DNA of 64,000 nucleotides from Thunnus maccoyii (GCF_910596095.1 NC_056550.1:23928001-23992000), one strand, 5' to 3'. Counted from the first letter of the stretch, positions 11,901 to 22,890 are shown. Notes: generated by a model not told the origin, from the sequence alone. Translations and numbers: made by a program.

Positions 11901-13430
11901 GACGACCATCTTCACAGATGCCAAAGAGTCCACCACAGTCTACGAACTGAAGCGTATTGTGGAAGGAATCTTAAAGAGGCCACCTGAAGAACAGAGGCTT
12001 TATAAGGTAAAAGAAATCATCGAAAAATATCTCTGATGGGAGGGAAGTTTAGGCCGGTTATTGATTTGTCAGTAAAAAAAAAAAATTCCATACAGTCACG
12101 GTGTGAGCTGCCTGTAAACTGTCTGATTATTAAAATGAACAGTAAGTGGACCATATGCATACAACTAACAGCTTCTTAGTCTGTTTTATTGCTTTCAGAT
12201 AACACAGTTGATTTATCCCAGATATTTTGTATTTACTCCCATGATTAGACCCATCTCTCAGATAAAACAAATGCTGTTATTTTAAAATTGTTTAATATTG
12301 CTCAACATATCAAATCAGAAAGATAAGCCAGCTCCAATAAAGGCGAGCCCCACAGCTTCAATATATTGATGTGCAGCAAAGACAAAAACCTCATTTTCAT
12401 TTATTTAACTGCCTCATAAGGAGCCGTACGCCCACAGCAGCAACTCAATATTCCGGTGAACTTTTGAGCCTCGGCCTCAGAGGAGGCCTGAAGTTAAGTC
12501 AGTTTGTCGTTATTGTTGTTGTTGTTCATATCTACATGTTGATGAAACATGTCCATGTAAGTTTAGAGCAATATCAGAACCCACACAGTCTGATTTGAGC
12601 AGAGTGCAGCGGTGGGTGATACTGTGAGATGATATAAATGTGTCTATATTATTATGTTTCTCTACACTGTTAATACCAGTTAGCATCTCTTTCATATCTA
12701 TAGTTGTATCAGACTTATGTAGACAGGACAGCTGATGGGATTCTTTGGAGTTTTGTATGCTTTCAACTCACTAGATGTCATAAAAAGTTTCTCAATTGAT
12801 TCTCTAGAAAATTTGAAGTTGCAATATATAAAATAACTTTCATGTTTGTCATACGAGATGCAGGATTTGATCCGTGTTGCTCACCCCTAACAGACTGTTA
12901 CAAAGCCAAATGCTAAGCTTGGACTACTTTCTTTTTAACCTTCAGCCTTTAATTTGCCTTAAAGTTTCACTTTCAAACTTTCAAAGACGTATTCTTCCTA
13001 ACAGTGAGCTGTGCGGTCTCACTGAGTCCTCACTGATTTTCCACTCGTCACAAAACCTGCTGCAACTTGATCTCCTGACTCTTCAGACGTCTTGGACATC
13101 ATCACTCTGAAAGGGCTGATAATGTTTAGACTGTTTAGTGTGAGAAGTAAAAAAAAAAAAGTTGTGTATTAACATCTGCTCTGTTTATGTTTTGTTGACC
13201 AGGATGACGTGCTGCTTAACGACAGTCAAACTCTTGGAAATTGTGGCTTCACAAATCAAACAGCCCGACCCCAGGCCCCGGCCACAGTGGGATTAGCTTT
13301 CCGTCAGAGCGGTAATTAGTTTGCCAATATTTGTCCGTGTTTACTTATGTTATCAGTCTGAGCTGATAGGGCTGTTTCAAACTTTCCTGCTTTGATTTAC
13401 TTTCAGTTCCTCATAGAACTCACTCAGACT

Positions 13431-13462
<32 letters not shown>

Positions 13463-13618
13463 CTCTCCCCCCTCTTGTCACCGTCCGTCTCTGTCGTTCT
13501 CTCAGATGATTCATTCGAGCAGCTGAGGATCGAGCCCTTCTCCACTCCCCCAGAGCTCCCTGACGTCATGAAGCCCCAGGACTCGGGCAGCACAGCCAAC
13601 GAACAGGCTGTACAGTGA
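8927..13618 (+). CDS. elob: Elongin B
   Basis: Four coding exons: 8927-8929 (the ATG alone), 11872-12006, 13203-13311 and 13506-13618 (TGA), 360 nt, 119 residues. The protein opens [20 protein letters not shown], has the ubiquitin-like fold sequence and the conserved C-terminal stretch [20 protein letters not shown], and is almost residue-for-residue like vertebrate elongin B. Elongin B pairs with elongin C as adaptor of cullin-2/5 ubiquitin ligases (VHL and SOCS-box receptors) and with elongin A in RNA polymerase II elongation. The coding exon 1 that ends directly after ATG matches the frame exactly (donor GTGAGTG at 8930). The 2.9 kb first intron holds four or more transposons. The final exon is flanked by a CT tract before it and a GA tract right after the stop. 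Confidence 0.97.
9766..10172. repeat. Palindromic element B, full copy
   Basis: The left half (TAAAACAACAGTCAG, then TAATCATTCCTCCTGTTCAT) recurs as the reverse complement in the right half (ATGAACAGGAGGAATGATTA, then CTGACTGTTGTTTTGAG), with ends like GGTTCACAATTTTT. It is a palindromic, non-coding MITE of about 400 bp in elob intron 1. Related copies are at 17733-17856, 36218-36440, 36811-37817 and 52440-52905. Confidence 0.8.
10515..10789. repeat. Element A (GCTGCAACTA family), copy 1
   Basis: Signature segments are AGCTTCTCATATGTGAATAT, ATGACAGTAAACTGAATATC and a terminal GTTAGTTGCAGCC. It is a non-coding DNA element of about 300 bp with GATTAATCGATTA-rich ends and lies in elob intron 1. 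Confidence 0.75.
10913..11243. repeat. Element A, copy 2 (opposite orientation)
   Basis: It begins AGGGCTGCAACTATCCATTA and ends GTTGTTGCAGCTCTA. Internal blocks match copy 1 in reverse orientation. Both ends are intact. Located 120 bp from copy 1 in elob intron 1. Confidence 0.8.
11386..11790. repeat. MITE with GTTCACACCTG inverted ends
   Basis: The left end GAGGCTCTGTTCACACCTGG is mirrored by the right end CAGGTGTGAACAGGGCCTGA, about 26 bp of terminal inverted repeat, 400 bp apart. It stops about 80 bp before elob coding exon 2. Confidence 0.8.
13431..13474. repeat. (CT)n tract in elob intron 3
   Basis: A 44 bp pyrimidine tract 31 bp upstream of the elob exon 4 acceptor, complementary to the GA tract that follows the stop codon. 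Confidence 0.9.
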
Positions 13619-13746
13619 GAGAGAGACAGAAAGAGAGAGAAAGAGTGAGAGAGAGAGAGAGGGCGGGGGGAAAAAAAAACGAGAGGGACACGAGAGGGAG
13701 GACGCACCAAGGGGGGAAAGGGAGGGGAAAGGAGAGGAGGGGGTTG

Positions 13747-13779
<33 letters not shown>
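13617..13779. repeat. GA-rich tract and 31-T run in the elob 3' UTR
   Basis: Directly after the stop codon lies about 130 nt of nearly pure purine (GA repeats, then G- and A-runs), followed by an uninterrupted T run at 13749-13779. The minus-strand frame across it is low-complexity and was not called as a gene. Confidence 0.9.
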
Positions 13780-13780
<1 letters not shown>

Positions 13781-14346
13781 GGAAGCGATGCCTCAGCGGT
13801 TGAGTTTTCCCCTCGCGGACGACAGATCTTCAGCTGGGGCATAAACAGTTACAAACACGGATTTTCCCCTTGTTGTATATGTGAGGGCGGGGTTGGTTTC
13901 AAAGTGGTTCATTTATCCTGAAATCGGTGAACGCATGCTAGATAAATTGATAATTTCACACAAGACCCTTCAGAGATAACCTGACGGACTTGTCACGACA
14001 CTGTCAGTCATCCATGGGATTGGTAAAGGCTGAACATAAAGAATTGTACCTCGTATTTAATTAATTCTAGTCTTTATTTGGGGTAAGGTTAACGCTGCCT
14101 TACTTGTGTTTTTTTTTTTTTTTTATTATTATTTTGCTGGCTTAAATGTGGGAGTTAAGGTGTGACATTTTTAGGCTTTTATGTTTGTGTGTTTTTCTTT
14201 ATTAAACTATTACTAGGATTTAACATGTTTTTTGGTCTTTTGGCCTGGATGTGTGTGTGTGTGTGGCGACAATAGCTAGGAGTTTGTGAATTTCTTAAGT
14301 TACTATCTGTATTTCAAGAAACTTTTTTGAACAATATTGAATCTGA

Positions 14347-14352
14347 AATAAA
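14347..14352 (+). promoter_or_regulatory. elob: Likely elob polyadenylation signal
   Basis: AATAAA about 730 bp after the stop, within an A-rich stretch. Another AATAAA-like hexamer follows within 20 bp. Assigned by position only. Confidence 0.5.
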
Positions 14353-14353
14353 A

Positions 14354-15449
14354 AAAAAAAATAAAAATAAGAGTCACTTTGTTGGCAGAAGATCCGGCGT
14401 TAAAGATGAGCATTTCCTGGTACTTTACCTATCAGTAGTTGTAGTTTCATAGCTGCTTACAGAAGTTACTGAGACTTGAACGCACTCAGCTGCGGGTATC
14501 TCCCCAACACACGTAACGCTGGCGTGGACCTGGTGTTGAAATGACTGACAGGTAGAGCAGCAATCAAAAAAAATGGATAAGTAGTCATTATTGATCCTTT
14601 TTTTTTTTTTTTTTTCCTTACCTCACTAACAAAAGGTAGGAACTAACCAACTTTCCTCTCCAGTGTTTGATTGTAGCACATGACATCTTGGAGATGTTGA
14701 GGAGATCTTGTTGACTTTTAATGAACGAGGCCTAAATGTTTCTAGTGAACATAAAGTTAAACAGGTTGTATTTGTGTGATGAGTTATGGATCTGTGCCTG
14801 TGATCAGCAGGCTGCACATTTAACCCTCCATTACCCCCCCCTCCCACCCCCCCACCCTCCCCAAGATTCACTACCCCCTTTAGTTTTTAGTTCATGCTGC
14901 AACGTGTGTTTTATTATACACCATTAATACCTTAATACACATTGTTTTCCTACAAATTAAAGGAGAAATGAACTCATCTGCACATCGAAACGTGAAGCGT
15001 AACACAGGATCTCATGGTCAAGAAAACTACAATTTAAAAAAAACAAAACAAAACAAAAAAAACATAAATAAAAAAATCCTCCATTATTCACTTCAGGGAG
15101 AAGATCTTCTGACCTGAGGGTGTTGAATGAAATTGTTGACATTAAGTAAACAAAAAGCATTTGCAAATTGAGGCTGTTAAACAGTGGGACGTGATCAACA
15201 AGTTGCACTTGTAACTGATTTAACATTAAAACAACTGTTTTTCACCTGTGTGCACTCTGGTGTATTTTTTTTTGTATGCTTTTGTAGTCAGTGGTAAACA
15301 TATTGACACAATATAATATATTTACACACACTTTGACACATTTGAAGAACAATCAGTCATTTTTAAATAGCAGCTGTCGTCTCATGTAGTTCCTCTTCTT
15401 GTCCTATTCTACTGAATTAAAGTCACTGTCATATATAATAACGTCAGCT
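14354..15449. other. Intergenic DNA downstream of elob
   Basis: No gene supported. It contains a T run at 14599-14617, a C-rich stretch at 14835-14865 and an A-rich stretch at 15035-15075. Open frames here lack recognisable domains. Confidence 0.55.
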
Positions 15450-16107
15450 AAAAAAGCCCAAATTTTATGGTTCCAGCTTCTCAAATGTGAATATTTCCTG
15501 GTTTCTTTAGTCTTTTATGACAGTAAGTTGAATATCTTTGGGTTGTGGACAAAACAAGATATTTGAGGATGTCATCTTGGGCTTTAGGAAACACAGATCG
15601 ACATGTTTCACCATTTACTAGATCAGGGCTTTTCAAAGTCTGAGACTGTGAGTGTCCCCTCAGACAAAGCTTGGAAAAAGACGCCCCCTCACCCTCCCTT
15701 TGGTTTACTTAGTATTGCTCAATTCCTGGATTCCTAAGGGATCATGATTATGTTATTTGGTCCCATAGACACTCAACGATTGAGCTAAGATAGCCTGATA
15801 TTGTTGTTTGACATAACTTCAGACTACACTAAATACATAAAAAAAGGTTTGTCTGAAGGCATTTATTAGTTTCTGACTCTGGGAAAGTGGGAAAAACCTT
15901 AAAATTCCCCAAAACTATTTTATCTCTGAACTATTAAACCAAATCACACACATTTAGGTTATTCTACATGATCTCCTTTTGATAACTAATGTAATATTTG
16001 CCCCCCAGTTTGAAAACCTCTGTCCTAGACCAAATGACTATGCGATTAGATGAGAAAATAATTGACAGATTAATCAAAATGAAAATAATTGTTAGTTGCA
16101 GCCCTTA
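15450..16107. repeat. Element A copy 3, split by a hAT-type MITE
   Basis: The element A blocks TTCCAGCTTCTCAAATGTGA and ATGACAGTAAGTTGAATATC run to about 15623, and the missing end (CCAAATGACTA to GTTAGTTGCAGCCCTTA) resumes at 16031. The interruption is the element at 15624-16022. Confidence 0.8.
15624..16022. mobile_element. hAT-type MITE inserted into element A
   Basis: The left end CAGGGCTTTTCAAAGTCTGA and right end CCCCCAGTTTGAAAACCTCTG are hAT-style inverted termini. The flanks TACTAGAT and TCCTAGAC agree at 6 of 8 positions, fitting the 8 bp target duplication of hAT elements. No open frame of note. Confidence 0.75.
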
Positions 16108-16848
16108 AAAATTTGTGACGCAACAATTTGCAATTGTGTTACTTTGCTTATATTGAGATAATTGGTAATAACTGTTAAAATATGTAATTATATTTGACAA
16201 GTCAAAACAATAAATCGTTTGGTCTGTAAAATATCAAAACAAATTCTGAAAAATGGCAAACTGAACACGAGACCCCAGCATGATGTTTTCAAATAGTTCA
16301 GCAAAACCAAAAGATATGAAATATACAGTGATATGAAACAGAGAAAAGCAGCAGATCCTTAAAGTCCCCTTCCACTCAATGTGTTTGTTGTCCAGGATTT
16401 TTAATGAGGGAGAAGGAGTAGATATCATTTTAAGGATTTTAACAAGGTAATTATGTGTTTTTGTGGGGAAAAAAACATATCAGACTCACATTATTGTTCC
16501 AAGTTCTGAGTATTTTTGTATGTCTTAATAAATGCCTGGAGGGGATCTTTAAATATAAGACACTACAACCAGAGACTGCACTTTTTTTGCTTAATAAATG
16601 GTTTTAACGATTAAGCAATTATACAAAAAAACAAAAACAAAGTACAGCTACAGATTAATTTGTTGTCGGTCAAGTAATTGTTTAATCAAGTACTTGTTGA
16701 TTATCTAAGCTCAAAATGGCTGTTTAACAATCTATTTCAGATACAATTTTAACCACTTAGCAAACCTTGACTGAGTTATGTGCTCGCTGTTCCTGAACGT
16801 ATCAGAGAAAACGTTGAACGACAGCACTTGAAGGCAGCAGACGTTAGC

Positions 16849-17102
16849 TGTCTAGATGGTGATCCTAGATTTACGTAACTCTCGCGATATTTGTGCGCGT
16901 TGTTTCTTCATTGTGCGCGTTTTACAAAAATAATCATGTTGTATGATGTGACAGCGCTGTGGTTAAGGTCTGGTTAGGTTTAGACACAAAAAACTCGGTT
17001 AGAGTTCGGGAAAGATCATAATTTTGTTTAAAAAAAAAAAAAAAAATCAATCTCGCGAGAGTTTTCGCGGCGAATCGTGGGTCTGGGGTTACCATCCAGA
17101 CA
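16849..17102. repeat. MITE in the promoter of the HARBI1-like gene
   Basis: The left end TGTCTAGATGGTGATCCTAG and the reverse complement of the right end, TGTCTGGATGGTAACCCCAG, match well. Similarity continues inward to a shared AACTCTCGCGA block at both ends (about 16878 and 17050-17062). It has no coding capacity. It ends 109 bp before the start codon of the HARBI1-like gene. Confidence 0.7.
17051..17060. promoter_or_regulatory. TCTCGCGAGA palindromic promoter motif
   Basis: A perfect TCTCGCGAGA, a motif known from TATA-less vertebrate promoters, 150 bp upstream of the start codon. A degenerate partner TCTCGCGATA lies at 16880-16889. Both lie inside the MITE ends at 16849-17102. Confidence 0.65.
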
Positions 17103-17211
17103 CTACTCAGCTACATTAGCATTTTGCGGCTGCGCCGCGACACACTAATGACTCCTGTCGTAACTTAGACAAAAACAAAGGTAGGTACTAGTTGATCCAC
17201 CAACAGCACAC

Positions 17212-20102
17212 ATGGACATCAATGAGTGTGTTTTGTCGGCGGGCCGAGCCGTGCTGGACATGGTGGAGCGAGAGTGGCAGCCTCTGTCTCCGGCCGAGCT
17301 GGAGCAGCGGTTGGACCAGGCGGTGGAGGAGATCCTGGAGGCTGACCTGATAACAAAACTCAAAACTCAGCCTCCTCCTCCTCCTCCTCCACCACCACCA
17401 CCACCTGCTGCTATATACGTCCAGTTACTGCAGGATCAAGCTAATGTGCAGCCGCAAGTGTTACACACGACCACATCCAGTCCTGCAGAGGAAGAGACAG
17501 CAGAGAGCCGAGAACAGCTGGAGACTGTAGACACAGCTGTAGTCAAGGTAATAAACTACCTGACAAACAAATCAACACATCCGAGACCGTAAAATAAGTT
17601 TATACATCTTTAAAAGGGGGTAAGAGCATTAAGCCACTGTTCATGAAGGGTTTGAACGTTGCAACCAATGACTTTATTAATGGTCAGTAGATGATGTTGA
17701 TGCTTAATTGATCTGTTGTGCACCATTGTTAAAGGAGTTCACAATCTTTCAAGTGTGTCTTAAAACAACAGCAAGGAAAACATGTTTAAACGTTCATTTG
17801 GGCTCCTGACTGTTGTTTTAAGGCAGACTTCAAAAACTGTGAACTCGTCCTTTAATCCAGTAACAACTTTTGGGTTACAAAAAATTCCTCCAGCAGGATT
17901 TTTGGTCCTTTAATTCATCTAATGGATCATTTTACCTCACTGGAATAACCTGTGGAGATCAGAGCTGCAACAATTGGATTTGAACAAGTCGATTAATGGA
18001 TCAATAGTCAATAGAAAATTAATCAGCAACTATTTTGATAATACTGAATAATCCTTTTAGTAATTTTTTAACAGAAAATGCCAAACATTGTCTGCTTTTA
18101 GCTTCTCAAATGTGATGATTTAATGTTTTTCTTTGTCACACATGATAGTAAACTTATCGTTGGGTTTTGGGTTGTTATTCGGACAAAATAAGATATTTAA
18201 AGATGTAACCTTTTAACGGTCATTTCACTATTTTACAACATTTTATAGACAGAATGACTAATCAATTATGAAAATAATCATTAGTTGCAGCACTAATGGA
18301 GATTGTTGGTCAACAATTTAATGTTTTACTGCCAACTTGGTGGATTTTTTTACAACTTGGCAACCCAAATGTTTTATTTTACTTGTTTGCAGTGCACATA
18401 AACACTTCCAGTGAGTGTTTTTCTCTCTACTGTTTACGTCTTGTATTTACATGATTGTTCTGAGTGAAACTACACTGTAAACAAGAGATTGCACCACCTC
18501 AATTAATCTGTTCAAGCAGCCATGTTGCTGTTTTTGGGCTGCAAGGCTGCAACTAACTATTATTTTATTTTCTTTATTGATCGAGTAGTCTGTGTATCTA
18601 TAAAATGTCAGAAAATTGTGAAAAACCACAATCCAGTGTGACGTCTTCTGTCCAACCAACACCTCAAAACCCAAAGATATTCAATTTATAATAATATAAA
18701 AGAGAGAAAAATAGTATATCCTCACATTTAAGAAGCTGGAAACAGGGAATGTTTTGCCATTTTTGCTTGAAAAGTGACTCTGCCGATAAATTAATTACCT
18801 AAATAGTTGCAGGATAATTTTCTGATTGACTAATTGATAAATAGTTTCACCCCTATATGATCGTACTGAACTTTTTATGGATTCTTTCCAGCTTTGGGCC
18901 CAGATTTCACTGTGCTTGTGATGTTTATGCTCAATTTTACCTTAAATACCATTTAAACCTACTGACTGACTGATGTTTGGAAACTGTAAAATAATTTTCT
19001 CCTTTTTTTTTCCATTCACATTCATTCATCAGCACATCGCCGATCTGCTTCAAAGCTCCACATCTAGAGCTCGAATGGCTGGACGAGCTCGCTTATCTCT
19101 GTCTCACACCGTCCTGCTGTCCCTCACGCTGCTCTCCGAGCGCGTCAGCTACCGCTGCGTGTCCCGCCGCTTCCGCCTGGAGAAAGGAAACATCCACAGG
19201 ATCTTCTTCTCTTTCTGCGAGCGCGTCAACATGCTGCAGGAGAGGCTCATCAGATGGCCGGACGGTGGGTTGACGTCAGTGTTGCTTGTGGTTTTGTTGA
19301 TATCAGTGCAAAAACAGAGCTGAAAATGATAATAGTGGGTTTATTTCATCTCTATTCTCCAGGCAGAGACGCTGTAGAGGCTCTGCTCCCACTTTCCAGT
19401 CAGCTGGGAAAAGAGAGGGAGCAGGAAGAAGAGGAGCAAAGTATCCCTCAGGTCCTGGGAGTGCTGGGATTCACACGGATCCCAATCCGCTTGCCTATAG
19501 GGAAACATGACGTGGAGAGCGCAGTGCCTGAGGTGAAGAGGATGAAGAGGGAGGCCCATCCCGACTCCTGGCTCAACCTTGAGCTCGTATGCGACTGTAA
19601 GGGCCGTTTCCTCCACTGCAGGATCAGTAAAGGATCAGACGTGGACAGAGGCAGCGCAGTGAGAAACAAACTCAAACAGCATCCTGAGCTGATGCCGCCC
19701 GGCTCCTGCCTGGTGGCCAGAGCCGGCTACCCGCTCACCGCTCACATTTTAACCCCATACACCACAGGAAGTCACGGACCAAGAGAGGAGCTCTTTAACA
19801 AGACGCTGGAGGCACATTTTCACATTCTGGATCAGGCCGTCGCCACGCTGAGAGCCAGATTTCAGAGACTCAGGTATCTGGATATCGGGAACTACGATCG
19901 AGCCAGAGCTGTCGTGCTGACCGCCTGCGTGTTGCACAACGTGTTTTTGGACATGGGAGAAGTGGTTCAAGGAGAGGTTGAGAAAGAGGAAGTCATGAGC
20001 CAAGAGGGAGAGGAGGAGCAGGAGGAGGATGACGAGGGTGTACGCAGACGTGAAGACATCGCGGACTTTCTGTTTAAACGCTTGGATTCTGAAAGCACAT
20101 GA
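17212..20102 (+). CDS. HARBI1-like domesticated Harbinger transposase
   Basis: Three exons, 17212-17547, 19033-19264 and 19363-20102 (TGA), give 435 residues; the start has an ACACATGG context. Residues 1-112 are a helical acidic N-terminus with a run of about 12 prolines near residue 54. Exon 2 encodes a helix-turn-helix-like region. Exon 3 has the Harbinger DDE nuclease fold: D267 in LVCDCKGRF, GSDVDRG at 281, AGYPL at 310-314, LRARFQRLR at 352-360 and TACVLHN near 376. In active HARBI1-type proteins the second acid sits in GDSGYPL; here that position is R309. The third acid, usually E in VIERAF, is D346. A glutamate-rich segment follows before the C-terminus. Introns, a long intact frame and altered catalytic residues point to a host gene kept for DNA or protein binding, not transposition. 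An ATTAAA signal lies at 20147. The Myb-like partner-type gene is 2.8 kb downstream, convergent. Orthology to a named gene was not established. Confidence 0.88.
17733..17856. repeat. Element B, internally deleted copy
   Basis: Ends AAAGGAGTTCACAATCTTTC and AACTGTGAACTCGTCCTTTA form inverted repeats around TAAAACAACAG and CTGACTGTTGTTTTA. The central part found in the 9766 copy is missing. In intron 1 of the HARBI1-like gene. Confidence 0.75.
17961..18295. repeat. Element A, copy 4
   Basis: It begins AGAGCTGCAACAATTGGATT and ends CATTAGTTGCAGCACTAATG, with the family's AGCTTCTCAAATGTGATGAT block inside. In intron 1 of the HARBI1-like gene. Confidence 0.8.
18543..18855. repeat. Element A, copy 5 (reverse orientation)
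   Basis: It begins AAGGCTGCAACTAACTATTA, contains AACCCAAAGATATTCAATTT, and fades at the right end near GATTGACTAATTGATAAATA. In intron 1 of the HARBI1-like gene. Confidence 0.75.
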
Positions 20103-20454
20103 TGTGTGATGATGTCTGTTGTCGGAGAGAATGAACATTTCTGTAAATTAAAGGTTTATTTTAACAGGATCTCTAACTGTCTGAGTGTTTCTGCACATAA
20201 ACATCACAGCAATCAGATAACAGGGACACATTTGTTATTAAAGCATTTATATTATGTGATATAACGGTAATTCTGGTTCATTTCTGTGGTTAATTTACCA
20301 TCATGGGGATAATAATTCATGATAGGATTTTTTAGTTAATTGGAGTGGACATAGAGTTTACGTGTTTATCTTTCACAGCTGCAAACAGTTTCATTTCCAC
20401 TTTTAAAATGTATTTGAAAAAGTAAAATCCAAATGTAACCGAACCAAATAGACT

Positions 20455-21421
20455 TTAAAGGTACAATATACGACATTCAGCCCCACTAGATGTCGCATTA
20501 TAGCACCAGTATCTCAGACTGAAACAAATGTGTGTCGTTTAGTTAATAAAGTTGTAAAAAAAAAGAGTTTTATCTGAACAGACAGCTCATGAAACTCAGA
20601 TCAAACCGTCAAACTAGGCAGCGCTGATCAAATATGGATCAAGATTCTGGTACTGCATTGCCTATTTCTCCCTTCAAATGTTTTCAGAAACATATTTTAT
20701 TGTACCGTTTAGCTATAATCTGATAAAGTTTGTGACCCAGCCACCATGTTGAAAACGGCCACGGGGAAGACAGCGAGGGACTCACATACACTAACATGCC
20801 ATAACCAGCTATCAAAACAAAGAGCAGAGAGACTTGGATTACAACCACTGACTGTATATAAATATGGACGATGTGTCTCCACTTTCTACCACTATGAAAA
20901 AGTGCAGCAGAGTCGGACAGCGGGATGACGGTCTGCAGGACACGCCCCCTCAGCCGTCCAGCTGTCTGACCGAGGTTTGAGAGTGGCTGTCCCAGCTGTC
21001 AATCATGATGTTCCACCTCCTTTTTTATATCATCAAACAACTAATTAAAAACAAACTTATCAGAAAAATGAGCACTCGGACAAACATCAGCATGATAAGA
21101 ATGATCTAAAATGACAGAAATCATCTTTGGGAAAAATTTATTTAACGTGTATTTTGATTTTTTTAGTTTGGCTCATGTCCCATCTGCTAACACGACACTT
21201 ATGACCTATACTGCAACCAGCCACCAGGGGGCGATCGAGATGTTTTGGCATCACCTTTGGGTAGCTGTCATGACGTCCATGTTTATATACAATCAATCAT
21301 TACAACACACTCAGAGGGAGTGTGACTTCGTTCTCTGCTCAGGTCGCCAGTACGTCACTATATCATTACATAGCAAATAACTGACTTCTAGTGGGATGAA
21401 TGTTGTATATTGAACCTTTAA
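20455..21421. repeat. Element D with TTTAAAGG ends, hosting a nested MITE
   Basis: The left end AAGGTACAATATACGACATT with CCCCACTAGA is mirrored by the right end TCTAGTGGGATGAATGTTGT and ATTGAACCTTT. The middle (20849-21296) is a separate element. It lies in the interval between the two Harbinger-related genes, which otherwise holds only repeats. Confidence 0.75.
20849..21296. repeat. Element C nested in element D, with CTCF-like motif
   Basis: Ends CTGACTGTATATAAATATGG and CCATGTTTATATACAATCA are inverted. Inside, CCACCAGGGGGCG at 21221-21233 is a near-perfect CTCF core. A second copy is at 37220-37640. Confidence 0.7.
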
Positions 21422-21775
21422 GATAGATTAGTTTAGTTAAATAGGTTTTTACTACATGAAAAATTACTCAGAATTACATGAAAAATTCTGACATAATCAG
21501 ACTTACACAATGGAAAAAAAACATCAATGTTGTTACTTTCTGGAGGAAATCTGGGACATTTTTCCAAATAAGGATAAATATCAACGACTGGTCAGAATAT
21601 TATATTTGTTTGTGCTCAATTTGATCACTTATAAGTAATACCACAAAACTCTCTAAACACAATTATAATCAATACTAATGTTGCTGTTATTTTTTGCAAT
21701 AATCACACTAGTAATGAGTTGCACATTCATTACGTTAATAGACTTTAATTATGATATACTGATATCAACACTGGT

Positions 21776-21873
21776 AAACTATGAAAGTCAAAAACTTCCA
21801 CTTCCATTAAGGGGCCAAATATTTTTTCCGAAGGGCCAGATTTGGCCCGCGGGCCGCTATTTGCCTACCGCTG
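21776..21873. mobile_element. hAT-type element end (copy 2)
   Basis: Matches 7606-7700 over GGGGCCAAATATTTTT, GGGCCAGATTTGGCCC and a terminal TTTGCCTACCGCTG. Only the terminal part is recognisable. Confidence 0.65.
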
Positions 21874-22225
21874 GCATAAATGTTTCTAATATTCTGTCCA
21901 CCACCAAGTATGTAAATAGAGCTCAGCTGGACAAACATTTACAAAAGTAGTGTTTATTGCAAAGCAGTTGTTTTTTTAGAATACATTACATGAAGTTGTT
22001 CATACTGTCTGATAACATAGTGTATATTAATAATGAATACAGCTATTGATACCTGCATTCATGTATTTTTTCTGATCATTTTCATACAAAACATGCTCCA
22101 CTCTTGCATAGACTGACATTTAATATCAATAACTGGTACAGTGATGGAAGGATGCTTGTATTAATATTATATATGAGTAATATTTTAGTATTCTTTTTAC
22201 TCTCTGATCATAATTAACTTTTCTA

Positions 22226-22575
22226 GAGCTGCAACAATTAGTCGATTCATCGATTAGTCGATTGTTAGAAAATGAATCATCAACTTTTTATGATCGAATA
22301 ATCGTTTTTTAAGCAAATATGGCAAAAATGTGTTGGTTTCAGCTTCTCAGATGTGATGATGTAATGTTTATCTTTGTTATTAATGATAGTAAACTGGATA
22401 TTTTTAGGTTTTTTACTGTTAATTGGACAAAAAAGGACATTTGAAGATGTCACCTTTGACTCTGGGGTGTTATAAGGATAATTTTCACTATTTTCTGACA
22501 TTTTATAGACAAAATAATTAATCAACAAAATAATTGGCAGATAATTGATAATGAAAATAATTATTATCAATTAAT
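22226..22575. repeat. Element A, copy 6
   Basis: It begins AGAGCTGCAACAATTAGTCG with ATTCATCGATTAGTCGATTG, and carries the family's CTTCTCAGATGTGATGATGT block. The right end is eroded around AATTATTATCAATTAATT. Confidence 0.75.
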
Positions 22576-22890
22576 TTTGGTACAAAAATAAGTGATGCAC
22601 TGCGAGATAAAGAGAAAAGGCCAAACTATTAAGCGATATGTGGACTGTTTTCAGTAAACACAAGTGCTGCCAAGGTATGATATGAGAGTCTCTGTCCTAT
22701 GTGTCTTATTTTCATTAATTATGACATTTCTCTACAGAGTTCAGACTGGCCAAACTATTCTAAAAACCGTAACAATAAAAATACGCCAACATGACCGAAG
22801 AGCCTTCATTTAAAAATATGCTCAAGCAGTGTTCTTCGTGCAGTATCGTGAGAGTTTTTGGTAAGTTCAGATCCGCTTCACGTCTCTTGT

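Noticed and set aside
13420-13842. 140-residue minus-strand frame, proline/serine-rich
   Set aside because: Antisense to the elob last exon and made of the CT, GA and poly-T tracts.
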